NCBI RefSeq assembly: GCF_004210295.1
Contig: NZ_SDAK01000001.1
Location: 310,001-374,000 of the forward strand
DNA: 64,000 nt
Reading direction: 5' to 3'
Source: Lactococcus sp. S-13
Lineage (GTDB): Bacteria > Bacillota > Bacilli > Lactobacillales > Streptococcaceae
The notes beneath the pieces were generated by a model. It searched no databases. It saw only the letters and a program-made list of their open reading frames with translations, and had not been told where the DNA came from. The translations under genes and the position numbers were made by a program. Shown piece after piece: positions 51,023 through 60,658 of the stretch. Positions within the stretch are counted from its first letter, which is position 1; each line of letters begins with the position of its first letter.

Positions 51023-53698
51023 TTAATCTATAGATTTCAAAGCCCCTAGCATATCGACAGCCTTTAATTTGAAATGAACGACAAAGGCTAGTGAAGCCGT
51101 GGTCGCAAAGGTAATCAGAGCAGACAAGGCAAGATTGCTCCAGAGCAATCCAGGCGCAAACATAATCTGGTCAGCCGCTAGCTGGCTAATGATGAAGTGA
51201 TGGAAAAAGGCACCCAGCAAAAATCCAGACCCAATCCCAATAAAACTCAGAAAAATCGTTTCACGGTAGATGTAAAAAGTGACTTCTCGATCATAAAAAC
51301 CAAGTACTTTAATCGTTGATAATTCACGAATCCGTTCTGAAACATTGATATTGGTCAGATTGTAAATCACCACAATCGCCAGCAAAATAGCACAAGAAAT
51401 CAAGACAAACATGACACTGTTAATCCCATGCATGAACGAATTGATGGTTGTTTTCAAATCACTGTTTTGCGAAATGCCTTTGACCACAGGTAGGCTCATC
51501 AAGTCGGTGGAAACTTGCCGCAGATGACCTGAGGTTGGATTTTTTAGTTGAGCGAGCTGGGCATTGGGCGTAAATTGCTCATCAAACGCTTGGGCGTAAG
51601 CGGATTTCGTCATGAAAATGTAGTGCCCCATATACATCTCAGTGACGCCAGCAATTTGAAGCTGATGTTTTTTATTTTCGCTGTCCAGAAATTCGGCTTG
51701 ATCACCGACTTTCAAGTTCATCAGCGTGGCCAGTTTTTCAGTAATAACCACGCCTGAACCCTTAAGAAGCAACTTTTTACCTGATTGTCGGTTTTGCAGG
51801 CTGACAAATTTGGATAAATCGGCTGAATCTTGCGGCACAATCAAGCTAATCTGTTGCTTTTCACCACCGTTTTTGTGACTTAAGCTTTCAAAAACAATTG
51901 GTAAATGCCCCGTAAACTCTGTGGAATCTAGCTTTTCGGTCAGTGCTTCTTTCTGCTTGGCTGTCGACTGCTCTTTTTCAAGAACCATTAAATCATAATG
52001 CAAAATACTGCCAAATTGACGGCTGGAAAGTCCAGAAATCGAATCTCGAATCCCAAATCCCATGACCAAAAGTGCCGTACAGCCCGCCACACCAAAGATG
52101 GTCATCAACATCCGTTTTTTATAGCGAAAGAGATTGCGGGCAGTCACTTTATAAGTAAAGGCCAGCCGGTTCCAAATAAAAGGCAACCGTTCAAGCAAAA
52201 TCCGAGAGCCAGCTTTGGGTACTTTGGCCAGAAAAAGTCCTGCTGGAACTTCTTTTAACTCACTACGCACCACCCAGTAAGCCGGTAAAAGGCTACAAGA
52301 AAGCGCAATTGCAAAAGCGACAATTGTCCAAAATAGTGAAAAAGTCAGACGCAACTGGCTAAAGGTTGATGACGCCGTATAAGCATTAAACACAGCAATT
52401 GGAAGCAAAGTATGTCCCAAAATCACTCCGACTAATGCACCAGACCCACTCGAAACAAATCCATAAACCAGAAATTTTTTCCGAATTGCTTGATTGGTAT
52501 AACCCAGTGCTTTGAGAAGGCCCAGATTACTTCGTTCCTCCTCAACAAAACGCGTCATTGTAGTCAATGTCACAAGTAAGGCAATCGCAAACAAGACCAC
52601 TGGAAAAATGTTCGACAAGCGGTCAATTCGCGTGGAATCGTCCACAAAACTCTGATAGCCTGGATTTCCTTCCTTGCGATTGTTCACGGTGTATATCGGC
52701 GCTGTTAGAGCTGCGAGCTGGGCTGCATTTGTTTTGAGTTCTGCTTGGGCGCTCTCCATTTTTGCTTGTGCTTGGGTCAACTGGGCTTCTTGGGCCTCAA
52801 GTTGAGCTTGGACTTGCGGAGCGATTGGCAGACGTTCAGCCAGTGCTGCTTTTTGCGCCTTCAATTGCTCTTGTTGAGAAGCCAATTGAATCTTTTGAGC
52901 ATCGAGCTGCGCTTGAGCTTGATTAAGCTGGGCTTGTGGAGCGGATTTAAGGTCAGCTAGACGTTTTGCAGGCTGGTCTTTGAGCAAATTTTCTAAGGCT
53001 TTTTGATGCTTTTCGAGCTTTGTATCATAGGTTTGATCATACATTGATTCCTCTTGCAGATTGCGGTAACTTAAGCGGGCAATCGTGTAAAGGTCGGACT
53101 TAAAAGCTGTTTTTGGTACAAGGGCGTAGCCTGAAAGCTTCCCCGTCCCAATAGTAGTTGGGCCAAAATTATTTTTGTCCACGTATTCACTGGATTTGAC
53201 AAAGCCGACGATTTTGAAACGATGATTCTTGAGTAAATCGCTCTCTTTTCCTGCGGTAAATTGAAGATTGTCGCCTAGTTTATAGTCTTTTTCATACAGA
53301 TAATCAAGCGCAATTTCATTGTCAGCTTGAGGCATCTTCCCGCTCATCAGGGCGTAGGTCGAGAGTTTTTCTGGTTGAGAAAAAAGGCGCAGACTTTGAG
53401 TACTTCCTTTAACCAGGACATCACTAAAATTGCCAAATTCGATATTTTTAAGCCCAGTTGCTTGGCGAATAAGGGCTTGATCACTCGCATCTAAGCCTAA
53501 AGTTGAAGTCACTGTCAAATCAGCCAGCTGATGCTGTTTGTAAAAATGCTCAGCCGTTGCTCTCATATTAGGTCCTGAAACTTTCAGACCCACAAAGGCA
53601 AAAACGCCCAGAAGCATAAGTGAAAAAATAGAAATAAAGCGCCCTAATGAGCCGGTAATCGAGCGACGAATGGTTTTATTCAATGTTTTTTTGCGCAT
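51023..53698 (-). CDS. ABC transporter permease, FtsX-type with periplasmic coiled coil
   Basis: A ~891-residue FtsX/MacB-type permease with two FtsX membrane modules: one N-terminal helix, a large extracytoplasmic domain with a Gln/Ala/Leu-rich coiled coil (about residues 255-345), helices at ~370-500, a second outer domain, and three C-terminal helices. Such permeases act in mechanotransmission or export of peptides and lipids. The ATG at 53698 overlaps the stop of the ATPase gene. Its partner is the ATPase directly upstream; the substrate is unknown. Confidence 0.88.
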   Translation of the reverse strand: MRKKTLNKTIRRSITGSLGRFISIFSLMLLGVFAFVGLKVSGPNMRATAEHFYKQHQLADLTVTSTLGLDASDQALIRQATGLKNIEFGNFSDVLVKGSTQSLRLFSQPEKLSTYALMSGKMPQADNEIALDYLYEKDYKLGDNLQFTAGKESDLLKNHRFKIVGFVKSSEYVDKNNFGPTTIGTGKLSGYALVPKTAFKSDLYTIARLSYRNLQEESMYDQTYDTKLEKHQKALENLLKDQPAKRLADLKSAPQAQLNQAQAQLDAQKIQLASQQEQLKAQKAALAERLPIAPQVQAQLEAQEAQLTQAQAKMESAQAELKTNAAQLAALTAPIYTVNNRKEGNPGYQSFVDDSTRIDRLSNIFPVVLFAIALLVTLTTMTRFVEEERSNLGLLKALGYTNQAIRKKFLVYGFVSSGSGALVGVILGHTLLPIAVFNAYTASSTFSQLRLTFSLFWTIVAFAIALSCSLLPAYWVVRSELKEVPAGLFLAKVPKAGSRILLERLPFIWNRLAFTYKVTARNLFRYKKRMLMTIFGVAGCTALLVMGFGIRDSISGLSSRQFGSILHYDLMVLEKEQSTAKQKEALTEKLDSTEFTGHLPIVFESLSHKNGGEKQQISLIVPQDSADLSKFVSLQNRQSGKKLLLKGSGVVITEKLATLMNLKVGDQAEFLDSENKKHQLQIAGVTEMYMGHYIFMTKSAYAQAFDEQFTPNAQLAQLKNPTSGHLRQVSTDLMSLPVVKGISQNSDLKTTINSFMHGINSVMFVLISCAILLAIVVIYNLTNINVSERIRELSTIKVLGFYDREVTFYIYRETIFLSFIGIGSGFLLGAFFHHFIISQLAADQIMFAPGLLWSNLALSALITFATTASLAFVVHFKLKAVDMLGALKSID

Positions 53699-53699
53699 A

Positions 53700-54401
53700 T
53701 CACCACTCGATTCTATCAATGGCTAGAGGTTCGGAATTTTGCTTGATGGCCTTGATTCTCCCATCATGCATCTGAATGACACGATTAGCAATAGGTGCAA
53801 TGGCCGCGTTGTGAGTGACAATAATGACGGTTGTACCTTGTTTTTGCGCCATTTCTTGTAATAATTTTAAGATTTGCTTGCCTGTTTGATAATCCAAAGC
53901 CCCTGTGGGTTCATCGCAAAGCAAGATTTTGGGATTTTTGGCCAAAGCTCTGGCAATCGCCACCCTTTGCTGTTCTCCACCTGAAAGCTGTGAAGGGAAA
54001 TTATGGATGCGGTGGGCTAAGCCAACATTTTCCAAGACTTCAGTGGCGTCAAGGGCATTTTCGACAATCTCAGAAGCGAGTTCGACATTTTCTTTGGCGG
54101 TTAGATTATTGACCAGATTGTAAAATTGAAAGACGAAGCCAACGGCATAACGGCGGTAAGTAATGAGTTCTTTGCTGGAAAAATGCGAGATATTTTCGCC
54201 GTCAATAATGACTTCTCCTTCGTCGCTTTTGTCCATACCGCCCAAAATATTCAAGACGGTCGACTTACCAGCTCCTGAGGAGCCGAGAATAACGGCAAGT
54301 TCCCCTTTTTCAATCTCAAAACTCACTTGATCGTTGGCATATATTTTTTCCTGACCGGATTGATAAATTTTCGATTCGTTGATAATTTTGATAAAAGACA
54401 T
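53700..54401 (-). CDS. ABC transporter ATP-binding protein (LolD/MacB type)
   Basis: About 233 residues: Walker A '[19 protein letters not shown]', Q-loop '[20 protein letters not shown]', signature '[14 protein letters not shown]', Walker B '[12 protein letters not shown]', and H-loop 'TVIIVTHN'. The ATG at 54401 has AGGAAG upstream; an earlier start at 54437 is less likely. It forms the transporter with the FtsX-type permease, with which it overlaps. Confidence 0.92.
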   Translation of the reverse strand: MSFIKIINESKIYQSGQEKIYANDQVSFEIEKGELAVILGSSGAGKSTVLNILGGMDKSDEGEVIIDGENISHFSSKELITYRRYAVGFVFQFYNLVNNLTAKENVELASEIVENALDATEVLENVGLAHRIHNFPSQLSGGEQQRVAIARALAKNPKILLCDEPTGALDYQTGKQILKLLQEMAQKQGTTVIIVTHNAAIAPIANRVIQMHDGRIKAIKQNSEPLAIDRIEW

Positions 54402-54466
54402 CTGTCTTCCTTTCTGTGAAAACGCTATTATTTTCAATTATATCACAAATAAACCGCGCTAAGTCT

Positions 54467-55078
54467 TCAAAAAACCTTGCTATAAAGCATACAAGTCAAG
54501 GATTTGCTGACTTTTGAGTCATTGAATGTGATTTTTTCTTTGCCGACCTGCTTGAAACCGCGTCGTTCGTAAAATTGATAGGTTGAGCCGCTGTCTGTAT
54601 AGAGATAAATTTGCTTGCCTTGATGAAGTTTGGCAACGTGTTCTAAAAGCTGCGTTCCAATCCCTTTTCCAGTGACCTGCGGATTGACAGCAAAGAAATT
54701 GAGTTCACCGTCAATTTGATGATGTTTAGAAAACTCAGCCAGCATTTTCTGGTTTGTCGACTGATAAATATTAGATTTTTTATAAAAAAATAATTTTTGA
54801 ATGAGATTGATGAGTCTTACATAAGTTTTTCGCCAAAAATTATGATAAACTTTTGGGGAATTTTTCATATTCAATAAAAGTAATCCTACTATTTCATCTC
54901 CTTCGTAGGCAGCATAAACATGACTTGCTTCTTCGAGTTCTAAATAGAGAAAATAGCGACTATATGCCTTCAGCATTATTTTATTGCTCACGTAGTCCCG
55001 TAAATTCATTCCTTCAATGGCAAAATTCATGATTTTTTTGAAATCTTTAGATGCTAAATTTTGGATTTTTAGAGTCAT
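54467..55078 (-). CDS. GNAT N-acetyltransferase
   Basis: A 203-residue GNAT protein. The acetyl-CoA motif 'VNPQVTGKGIGTQLLEHVAKL' is at about residues 132-152, with 'TDSGSTYQFYERRGFKQVGKE' behind it. An upstream segment 'VYAAYEGDEIVGLLLLNM' is the usual core strand. The acceptor is unknown; no operon partner is obvious. Confidence 0.82.
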   Translation of the reverse strand: MTLKIQNLASKDFKKIMNFAIEGMNLRDYVSNKIMLKAYSRYFLYLELEEASHVYAAYEGDEIVGLLLLNMKNSPKVYHNFWRKTYVRLINLIQKLFFYKKSNIYQSTNQKMLAEFSKHHQIDGELNFFAVNPQVTGKGIGTQLLEHVAKLHQGKQIYLYTDSGSTYQFYERRGFKQVGKEKITFNDSKVSKSLTCMLYSKVF

Positions 55079-55139
55079 TTTTTCTCCTTTATTTTTTATT
55101 ATTTTATAATATTATTCTAACATAAAAAGATTCTGGATA

Positions 55140-55182
55140 GAAAAAATTACTGACGAATTCATTTTCGTCAGTAATTTCTCTG
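55140..55182. repeat. Paired dispersed motif forming a terminator-like hairpin after nadE
   Basis: A minus copy (55140-55155) and a plus copy (55166-55182) are arranged head to head; the arms AAATTACTGACGAA and TTCGTCAGTAATTT pair around a short loop. The hairpin lies just past the nadE stop and before the acetyltransferase start. Confidence 0.82.
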
Positions 55183-55184
55183 TT

Positions 55185-56009
55185 TTATTTCCAAAAATCA
55201 TCAAAAACGGTAATTGGTAAGTGGCGTTTGTGCTGCGTTTTGTTCCACCAGGCTTCAATTTTCTCTTGAGCCGCTGGGGAAATTTGTTTGCCCTCAGTGT
55301 AATCATCAATGTCTCGATAAGTGACACCAAGCGCTACTTCATCCGCCAAGCCCGGTTTGCCGTCTTCGAGGTCAGCTGTTGGAACTTTTTCATAAATGGC
55401 TGGATCAGCACCAAGCTCCGCAAGGAGCGCTTTGCCTTGGTGTTTATTCAAGCGGAAAAGGGGCAACAAATCTGCGCCTCCGTCACCAAATTTAGTGAAA
55501 AACCCAGTGATATTTTCGGCTGCATGGTCTGTTCCAAGTACTGCGCCTTGATAATCGCCAGCCACAGCGTACTGCGTAATCATGCGTTGACGCGCTTTGA
55601 TATTTCCTTTGTTAAAGTCAGAAATCTCAAGTCCAGCAGTCTTCAAGGCTTCCACTTGACCATCCACAGCGGCTTTGATATTAACCGCAAGACTCACATC
55701 AGGTTGAATAAATTCAAGCGCACGCTGAGCATCCACTTCATCAGCTTGCACACCATAAGGTAAGCGCACAGCGATAAATTTGTAAGTGTCATCGCCCGTT
55801 TCTTCTCTGATTTCTTCAATCGCAAGCTGCGCCAAACGACCAGCCAAGCTCGAATCTTGCCCCCCTGAAATCCCCAAAACAAAAGCTTTGATGAAAGGAT
55901 ATTTCTTCAGGTAATCTTTCAAAAAATCAATAGAAATACGAATTTCTTCTTTAGGATCAATGCTTGGTTTCACGCCAAGTTCTTTGATAATTTCTTCTTG
56001 TAATGTCAT
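55185..56009 (-). CDS. nadE: NH3-dependent NAD+ synthetase
   Basis: A 274-residue synthetase that turns nicotinate adenine dinucleotide into NAD+. PP-loop '[19 protein letters not shown]' at ~45-63, '[17 protein letters not shown]', '[33 protein letters not shown]' and '[11 protein letters not shown]' are the family signatures; no glutaminase domain, so it uses ammonia. With pncB and nadD nearby it completes NAD synthesis. Confidence 0.96.
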   Translation of the reverse strand: MTLQEEIIKELGVKPSIDPKEEIRISIDFLKDYLKKYPFIKAFVLGISGGQDSSLAGRLAQLAIEEIREETGDDTYKFIAVRLPYGVQADEVDAQRALEFIQPDVSLAVNIKAAVDGQVEALKTAGLEISDFNKGNIKARQRMITQYAVAGDYQGAVLGTDHAAENITGFFTKFGDGGADLLPLFRLNKHQGKALLAELGADPAIYEKVPTADLEDGKPGLADEVALGVTYRDIDDYTEGKQISPAAQEKIEAWWNKTQHKRHLPITVFDDFWK

Positions 56010-56038
56010 TTTCTCTTCTTTCTTAAATGATAGAATTA

Positions 56039-56117
56039 CGTCAGTAAATTCTCTGCTGGCGCAGTGTCCGTCAGTATTTTCTCTAGCAAAAATCAGCTTT
56101 CGTCAGCAAATTTTCAC
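56039..56117 (+). repeat. Three copies of the dispersed 16-nt motif between nadE and the acetyltransferase
   Basis: Copies at 56039-56055, 56069-56084 (exact consensus) and 56101-56117, all in the plus orientation, fill the gap. A further variant at 56143-56158 lies within the coding 3' end of the acetyltransferase, where it encodes 'GEFTDEF'. Confidence 0.82.
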
Positions 56118-56599
56118 TCAAAAACTTTACTCATATAAAATTCGTCAGTGAATTCTCCGTCCACACACATGGCTGCTTTGCGGACGCCTTCGATTTCAAA
56201 ACCGCTTTTTTGATAAAGGGCAATCGCTGCATAATTCTTGGTGATGACGGTTAATTCTAAACGCTTAATGCCCTTATCTTTGGCCCATTCATCGAGCAAA
56301 ATGAAAAATTGCCCGCCGATGCCCTGATGCTGGAAGTCTTCCAAGATTCCCACAACGATATAGGCCATATGCTCAATGCGATGAGTGTGGCCTCGTTTTG
56401 CCGAAAGGTAACCAATCAATTTTCCATCAACTTCAGCACCAATCAAAAAGTCAAAACGAGAAATCTGTCCAATTGTCTGACTCAAATCAAATTTTCGTTC
56501 CTCAGGCTCCAAGAGCATGAATTTCGTTTCGGTGTCCAACTGCTTTTGCAACTCCCAGAGCGCTCTAGCATCAGATAAATCAATTCTTCTTATTCTCAT
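56114..56599 (-). CDS. GNAT N-acetyltransferase (RimI-like)
   Basis: A ~161-residue GNAT: 'MAYIVVGILEDFQHQGIGGQFFILLDEWAKDKG' (residues ~80-112) holds the acetyl-CoA loop, and 'ITKNYAAIALYQKSGFEIEGVRK' the end motif. The ATG at 56599 overlaps the pncB stop (ATGA), so it is translated with pncB. The acceptor is unknown. Its 3' part incorporates one copy of the repeat motif. Confidence 0.82.
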   Translation of the reverse strand: MRIRRIDLSDARALWELQKQLDTETKFMLLEPEERKFDLSQTIGQISRFDFLIGAEVDGKLIGYLSAKRGHTHRIEHMAYIVVGILEDFQHQGIGGQFFILLDEWAKDKGIKRLELTVITKNYAAIALYQKSGFEIEGVRKAAMCVDGEFTDEFYMSKVFE

Positions 56600-58071
56600 T
56601 CTTTTTCGTCCAATCTGATCATCGAAACTTTTGTGCGCACCTGCGAAATCAGGCGCATCTTGTGATTCCAAAGTTCTTGCGATAAATCTACTGGATAAGG
56701 CTGCGGATTGAGATCACGTTTGTATTCGTCCCAAAGCTCATCCAAATTTTCCCGAGCAAAAGCTTTAATTTCCTGCAAATCTGGCAATTGATAAACCAGC
56801 TCTCCATCAACAAAAATATCTTCTAACAAGGGTTTCGCATTGTAATCCCGAACATTTTTATTGATATAAGTGTAAAGAGGGTGGAACATATAGATTTCCT
56901 CCGCCAAATCAGGACGCTCATCACTAAAAGTGATATAATCTCCCTCAGATTTACCACCAACTTTTCTGGTGATGCGCCAAACTTGCTTCTTGCCTGGCGT
57001 TGAAACCTTCTCGGCATTGCTGGATAATTTAATCGTATCCCGCATTTCGCCGGCTTCATCTTCCATTGACACCAACTTGTACACCGCACCCAGCGCAGGT
57101 TGATCATAGGCCGTAATCAATTTTGTCCCTACACCCCAAACATCAATCTTTGCTTTTTGCATCTTCAAAGATAAAATCGTATTTTCATCCAAATCATTAG
57201 ACGCATAGATTTTTGCCTCTGTAAAGCCCGCTTCATCCAACTGCTGGCGGACTTTTTTGGAAATATAAGCCATATCGCCCGAGTCAATGCGCACTCCTAG
57301 GAAGTTGATTTTATCACCAAATTCACGAGCGACTTTGATTGCGGAAGGCACGCCGACCCGTAAAGTATCATAAGTGTCTACGAGAAAAACACAGTCCTTG
57401 TGTGTTGATGCATATGCTTTGAAAGCTTCATAGTCGTTGCCATAACTCTGCACCAAGGCGTGAGCGTGCGTTCCACTGGCTTTCAAACCGAAAATCTTCG
57501 CCGCACGTACATTTGAAGTAGCATCCGCGCCACCAATCACCGCAGCACGCGTTCCCCAAATCGCCGCATCCATTTCTTGCGCACGACGCGTTCCAAATTC
57601 TAAGAGTGGATCATCGCCGATGACCGACTTAATCCGCGCTGCTTTTGTGGCAATCAAGGTCTGGAAATTGATAATGTTTAAAAGTGCAGTTTCCACCAAT
57701 TGACACTCGGCAAGCGAGCCTTCCACTTGCACCAAAGGTTCATTAGCAAATGCCAATTGCCCCTCGCGCATCGCACGCACACGCCCCCGAAAACGCAAAT
57801 CTTTCAAATAATTTAGAAAATCCTCAGGATAATCTAATTCGCGCAAAAAAGCAATATCAGTTTCTGAAAATCTGAGTTTTTTCAAATAATCAACCATTCG
57901 CTCCAAACCAGCAAAAACCGCATAACCATTTTTAAAAGGCAACTCGCGGAAAAAAACCTCAAAAACCGCTTGGCGATTGTGACGACCCAGTTCAAAATAA
58001 GTTTGCATCATATTGATTTGATATAAGTCCGTGTGTAAGGTCAGACTATCGTCTTGATAAAGATGTGGCAT
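56596..58071 (-). CDS. pncB: Nicotinate phosphoribosyltransferase
   Basis: A ~491-residue enzyme that joins nicotinate to PRPP to give NaMN. 'LYQINMMQTYFELGRHN', 'FGTRRAQEMDAAIWG', 'ASGTHAHALVQSYGNDYEAF' and 'GVRIDSGDMAYISKKVR' are the Gram-positive PncB signatures. The ATG at 58071 follows GGAGG by four to five bases. It is the start of a unit with the acetyltransferase; nadE follows downstream. Confidence 0.95.
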   Translation of the reverse strand: MPHLYQDDSLTLHTDLYQINMMQTYFELGRHNRQAVFEVFFRELPFKNGYAVFAGLERMVDYLKKLRFSETDIAFLRELDYPEDFLNYLKDLRFRGRVRAMREGQLAFANEPLVQVEGSLAECQLVETALLNIINFQTLIATKAARIKSVIGDDPLLEFGTRRAQEMDAAIWGTRAAVIGGADATSNVRAAKIFGLKASGTHAHALVQSYGNDYEAFKAYASTHKDCVFLVDTYDTLRVGVPSAIKVAREFGDKINFLGVRIDSGDMAYISKKVRQQLDEAGFTEAKIYASNDLDENTILSLKMQKAKIDVWGVGTKLITAYDQPALGAVYKLVSMEDEAGEMRDTIKLSSNAEKVSTPGKKQVWRITRKVGGKSEGDYITFSDERPDLAEEIYMFHPLYTYINKNVRDYNAKPLLEDIFVDGELVYQLPDLQEIKAFARENLDELWDEYKRDLNPQPYPVDLSQELWNHKMRLISQVRTKVSMIRLDEKE

Positions 58072-58180
58072 ATTTCCTCCGTAATTCACTCCGTGAATCT
58101 CCTGATTTTAACACATTTCTAACCTATATTTTATCAAAAATTGTCTCAAATTTATAGTATCAGCCTTTTCTAAAAAAACA

Positions 58181-58230
58181 AAAGAAAATTTACTGACGAA
58201 ACTAAATTTTAATCAGAAAAAATACTGACG
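58181..58230 (-). repeat. Two copies of the dispersed 16-nt motif upstream of pncB
   Basis: Minus-oriented copies at 58181-58198 and 58214-58230. They are the right-most copies seen in the window. Confidence 0.75.
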
Positions 58231-58276
58231 TATTTGATTTTTCCAGGTGGAAAGATTTCCACTAAAAATGCAAAAT

Positions 58277-58312
58277 ATAAAAAATAAAAACCGCATCATA
58301 CCGCGGTTTTTT
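58277..58312. terminator. Terminator after the coiled-coil membrane protein gene
   Basis: AAAACCGC and GCGGTTTT pair around ATCATACC; A- and T-rich flanks on both sides allow termination in either direction. Confidence 0.75.
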
Positions 58313-58454
58313 TCTTTACCTCAACTCATGAAAATCATGCAAATTCAAAACTTTTAGCACAAATAATTTGTGGATTTTGCCAAACTTGAATGACCAATAA
58401 CTTCTCTCCATTGTAAGCACAGAACCCTTACGACTAAGTTAAAGGATTTCTTAG

Positions 58455-59222
58455 TCAGTACTTTTGGGTCTGAATTGCCCTAACTAAATCATATAATAAA
58501 CAAGCCATTTGCTGTCTCTCTTTTTCATTTTGAGTAAACTCCAAATTACCTTCCTGTAGCAGAGCGCTTGTCACATCATCCTGGTTAGAAGATTTCCTAT
58601 ATTCTTCTTCTGCCCTGATAAAATATGGCCCACTTTGACTTGCAAGAGATTCATCTGCTTCACTCAAATAATGATATTTTTCGGCATACGCATGCACCAG
58701 CTTATCATAAGTTGGATATATTCCATAACCTTGGATTGTCTGTCCAACTGTAGAACCTTGTACCGTTGTGACAGCTTGCTCGGTTTTAATCATTTCTTCA
58801 AGAGTTTCTTTTTTATCTTTTAAATTATCTATATCTGTGCTGAGGGAGATTTGAGTTTGTTGTTTCATTGAAATATCTGTATCCATTTTACTAGTATTAT
58901 CACGCACACTCTTTTCATTCTCTTTAGCACTTGAAAGTGAAGTCTCTGCAACAGATAATTCCCTTTGAAGCTTAGATAATTTTTCTGCATCTTTGTTATA
59001 TTTAGAAGTATTGGACACAAAATTATTTTTACTAGATACCTTTATAGGTTGAAAATAACCGATTGAAAAAAATATCGCTGCTATGCTCACAGCACACATC
59101 CCTACAATAATTCGATATTTGGTAGGAGTAGCCCTAATAAAATCTTTTAAATTACTTTCCCCTTTTTTACTTAATTTATCAGTCTTCACATCTTGTTTAC
59201 TAATCTTTCTATTTTTAACCAT
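58455..59222 (-). CDS. Membrane-anchored coiled-coil protein
   Basis: A ~255-residue protein: basic N-terminus, one membrane helix ('YRIIVGMCAVSIAAIFFSIGY', about residues 37-57), a long coiled coil ('AEKLSKLQRELSVAETSLSSA…', about 78-145), and a soluble C-terminal part. GGAGAGAACA precedes the ATG at 59222. The layout fits an extracellular or cell-wall-facing anchored protein; no family recognised. Confidence 0.65.
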   Translation of the reverse strand: MVKNRKISKQDVKTDKLSKKGESNLKDFIRATPTKYRIIVGMCAVSIAAIFFSIGYFQPIKVSSKNNFVSNTSKYNKDAEKLSKLQRELSVAETSLSSAKENEKSVRDNTSKMDTDISMKQQTQISLSTDIDNLKDKKETLEEMIKTEQAVTTVQGSTVGQTIQGYGIYPTYDKLVHAYAEKYHYLSEADESLASQSGPYFIRAEEEYRKSSNQDDVTSALLQEGNLEFTQNEKERQQMACLLYDLVRAIQTQKY

Positions 59223-59659
59223 TGTTCTCTCCTTTTTCAAACTAACACCAACATTTACTTTTATTTTCTTAAATATAACTTAATTTCTTAAAAAAGTATA
59301 ACATATTAAAACTATATTTGCTATAAGTGAATTGTATATATATCCATTTCTCTCTCTTTTTTAGTATCTTCTCTAATATGAGACGGCGTATCCTACTAGC
59401 TACGTAAAGATAGACCAGTAAGAAATGTTGGCGAAGTGCTACAGATCTATTTGATTAGATCAAGCGTAACAGTGATGATTACACCATTACTTATTTTCAT
59501 ATTTTGTATTTTCTCTATAATATCTAATAAATCACTGAACAACTTACCTTGGACGACTATTTGTATATTAGCTGTCACTGTCGCTACATTGCTCTTCAGA
59601 GAAAATAAAATCATAACTACCGGTTTTCACGGGTGGTTATGATTAAAAAATGAAAAAAC
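59223..59659. other. Intergenic region with a hairpin and no clear gene
   Basis: A hydrophobic short open frame (59436-59642, containing 'MITPLLIFIFCIFSI') lacks a ribosome binding site and may be a fragment of a membrane protein. AATCATAACTACC and GGTGGTTATGATT near 59602-59637 form a strong hairpin that could end the resolvase remnant's transcript. Confidence 0.45.
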
Positions 59660-59894
59660 CAAGGACTTTTGACAGTTCCTCGGCTTATGTGGTGAGCAAT
59701 GCTTATTCCTGTTTTTCGCTCAATCGTCTTGCAAAAAGTATCCCCTGATTTTTAATTACTGCAACAAAATATAAAATTGAGTTCGTTCAACAGTAGCGCC
59801 TGTAAATTTTTTCAGTTCCTGCCTCTTTCAAAGTTTCAATTTGATGTTCCAATGTTTGTTGCAATGTGCTAACACGTGCATATCCGATTTTCAT
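59660..59894 (-). pseudogene. Degenerate serine resolvase
   Basis: The ATG at 59892-59894 has AGGGAAAAG upstream and reads 'MKIGYARVSTLQQTLEHQIE' onward, the resolvase N-terminus with the catalytic Ser in ARVS. The frame breaks after 'GTEKIY'; the next frame continues 'TGATVERTQFYILLQ', and a later scrap 'KTIERKTGISIAH' is like the C-terminal DNA-binding part. Most of the gene is lost. It marks old mobile DNA. Confidence 0.7.
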
Positions 59895-59956
59895 CTTTTC
59901 CCTTCCGCTTATAACCCTAAGTTAAGAGCCGCTCTTTTCCTTTAAATATAACACAT

Positions 59957-59990
59957 AAAAAACGCTCACAACTTAACAGTTGTGAGCTGA
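59957..59990 (-). terminator. Terminator after the exported sortase-like protein gene
   Basis: GCTCACAACT and AGTTGTGAGC form a perfect 10-bp stem around TAAC; six T's follow on the minus strand. Confidence 0.88.
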
Positions 59991-60034
59991 TTTGTTTGTA
60001 TACATATCCGCTTATTTGCTATCAATCCAAATGT

Positions 60035-60658
60035 TTAAGCAGCGTACCAAATTGTTAATGTAGCATCATCATCCTCTGAATCGCAAGATTGAATAGTAAT
60101 CACTGGCTCTCCTATTGATAAGCTGTTATAAGCATTTTCGTCGTTTGTAACACCACTCATGACATTATAAACTGTATATGTTTGATTATTTACTATAATC
60201 TTTGAACCTACAGCTACCTCTCGTACATCTATACCAATTTGGCCTTTTCTTTCAGCTAAAAGATGTAAGTGCTCTGTATAATCAAGCCACTGATAAACAT
60301 ATTCATCTGCAGGGACATGTCCTAGACCAGAAACCCCCCTAATATCGTAATGCTTCCCATTGAAGTTTAAACCCTCTGAACTTTGAATCGTAGTTTTTGG
60401 AAGGGAGGATTCAATTTGATCTTTTTCATTTACTTGATTCTTCGCTTGCTCTTGCGAGGAAGTATTTGACTTTGAAGAATGGGAGTCAGATGTGGAAACA
60501 TCTTTTTTGTCACTTTTAATTGTAACTGATTTTAAGCTAGGCTGTGTCTCATGAAGTTCATGTGCTTTTAATTGATTAGCAATTGAAAGCTTATGAACTA
60601 TAAATATTGAGCCAGCAGTCACTGCTAACAAACTTAAAGCTACCTTTTTAATAATCAT
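60035..60658 (-). CDS. Exported protein with a sortase-like C-terminal domain
   Basis: A 207-residue protein with an N-terminal signal/anchor ('VALSLLAVTAGSIFIVHKL'), a Ser/Lys-rich linker to ~residue 90, and a beta-rich end ('VAVGSKIIVNNQTYTVYNVM', 'VITIQSCDSEDDDATLTIWYA'). The final TIQSC resembles the TLxTC active-site strand of sortases, and a His lies upstream ('GLGHVP'), but no clear Arg follows, so sortase activity is uncertain. It stands alone with a strong terminator. Confidence 0.6.
   Translation of the reverse strand: MIIKKVALSLLAVTAGSIFIVHKLSIANQLKAHELHETQPSLKSVTIKSDKKDVSTSDSHSSKSNTSSQEQAKNQVNEKDQIESSLPKTTIQSSEGLNFNGKHYDIRGVSGLGHVPADEYVYQWLDYTEHLHLLAERKGQIGIDVREVAVGSKIIVNNQTYTVYNVMSGVTNDENAYNSLSIGEPVITIQSCDSEDDDATLTIWYAA

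Noticed and set aside
59436-59642. Hydrophobic 69-codon frame on the plus strand as a small membrane protein gene
   Set aside because: No ribosome binding site at either possible start, and neighbouring sequence is gene debris.
60035-60658. Annotating the exported protein as a sortase
   Set aside because: The TIQSC strand is suggestive, but the catalytic Arg is not evident and the His context is weak.
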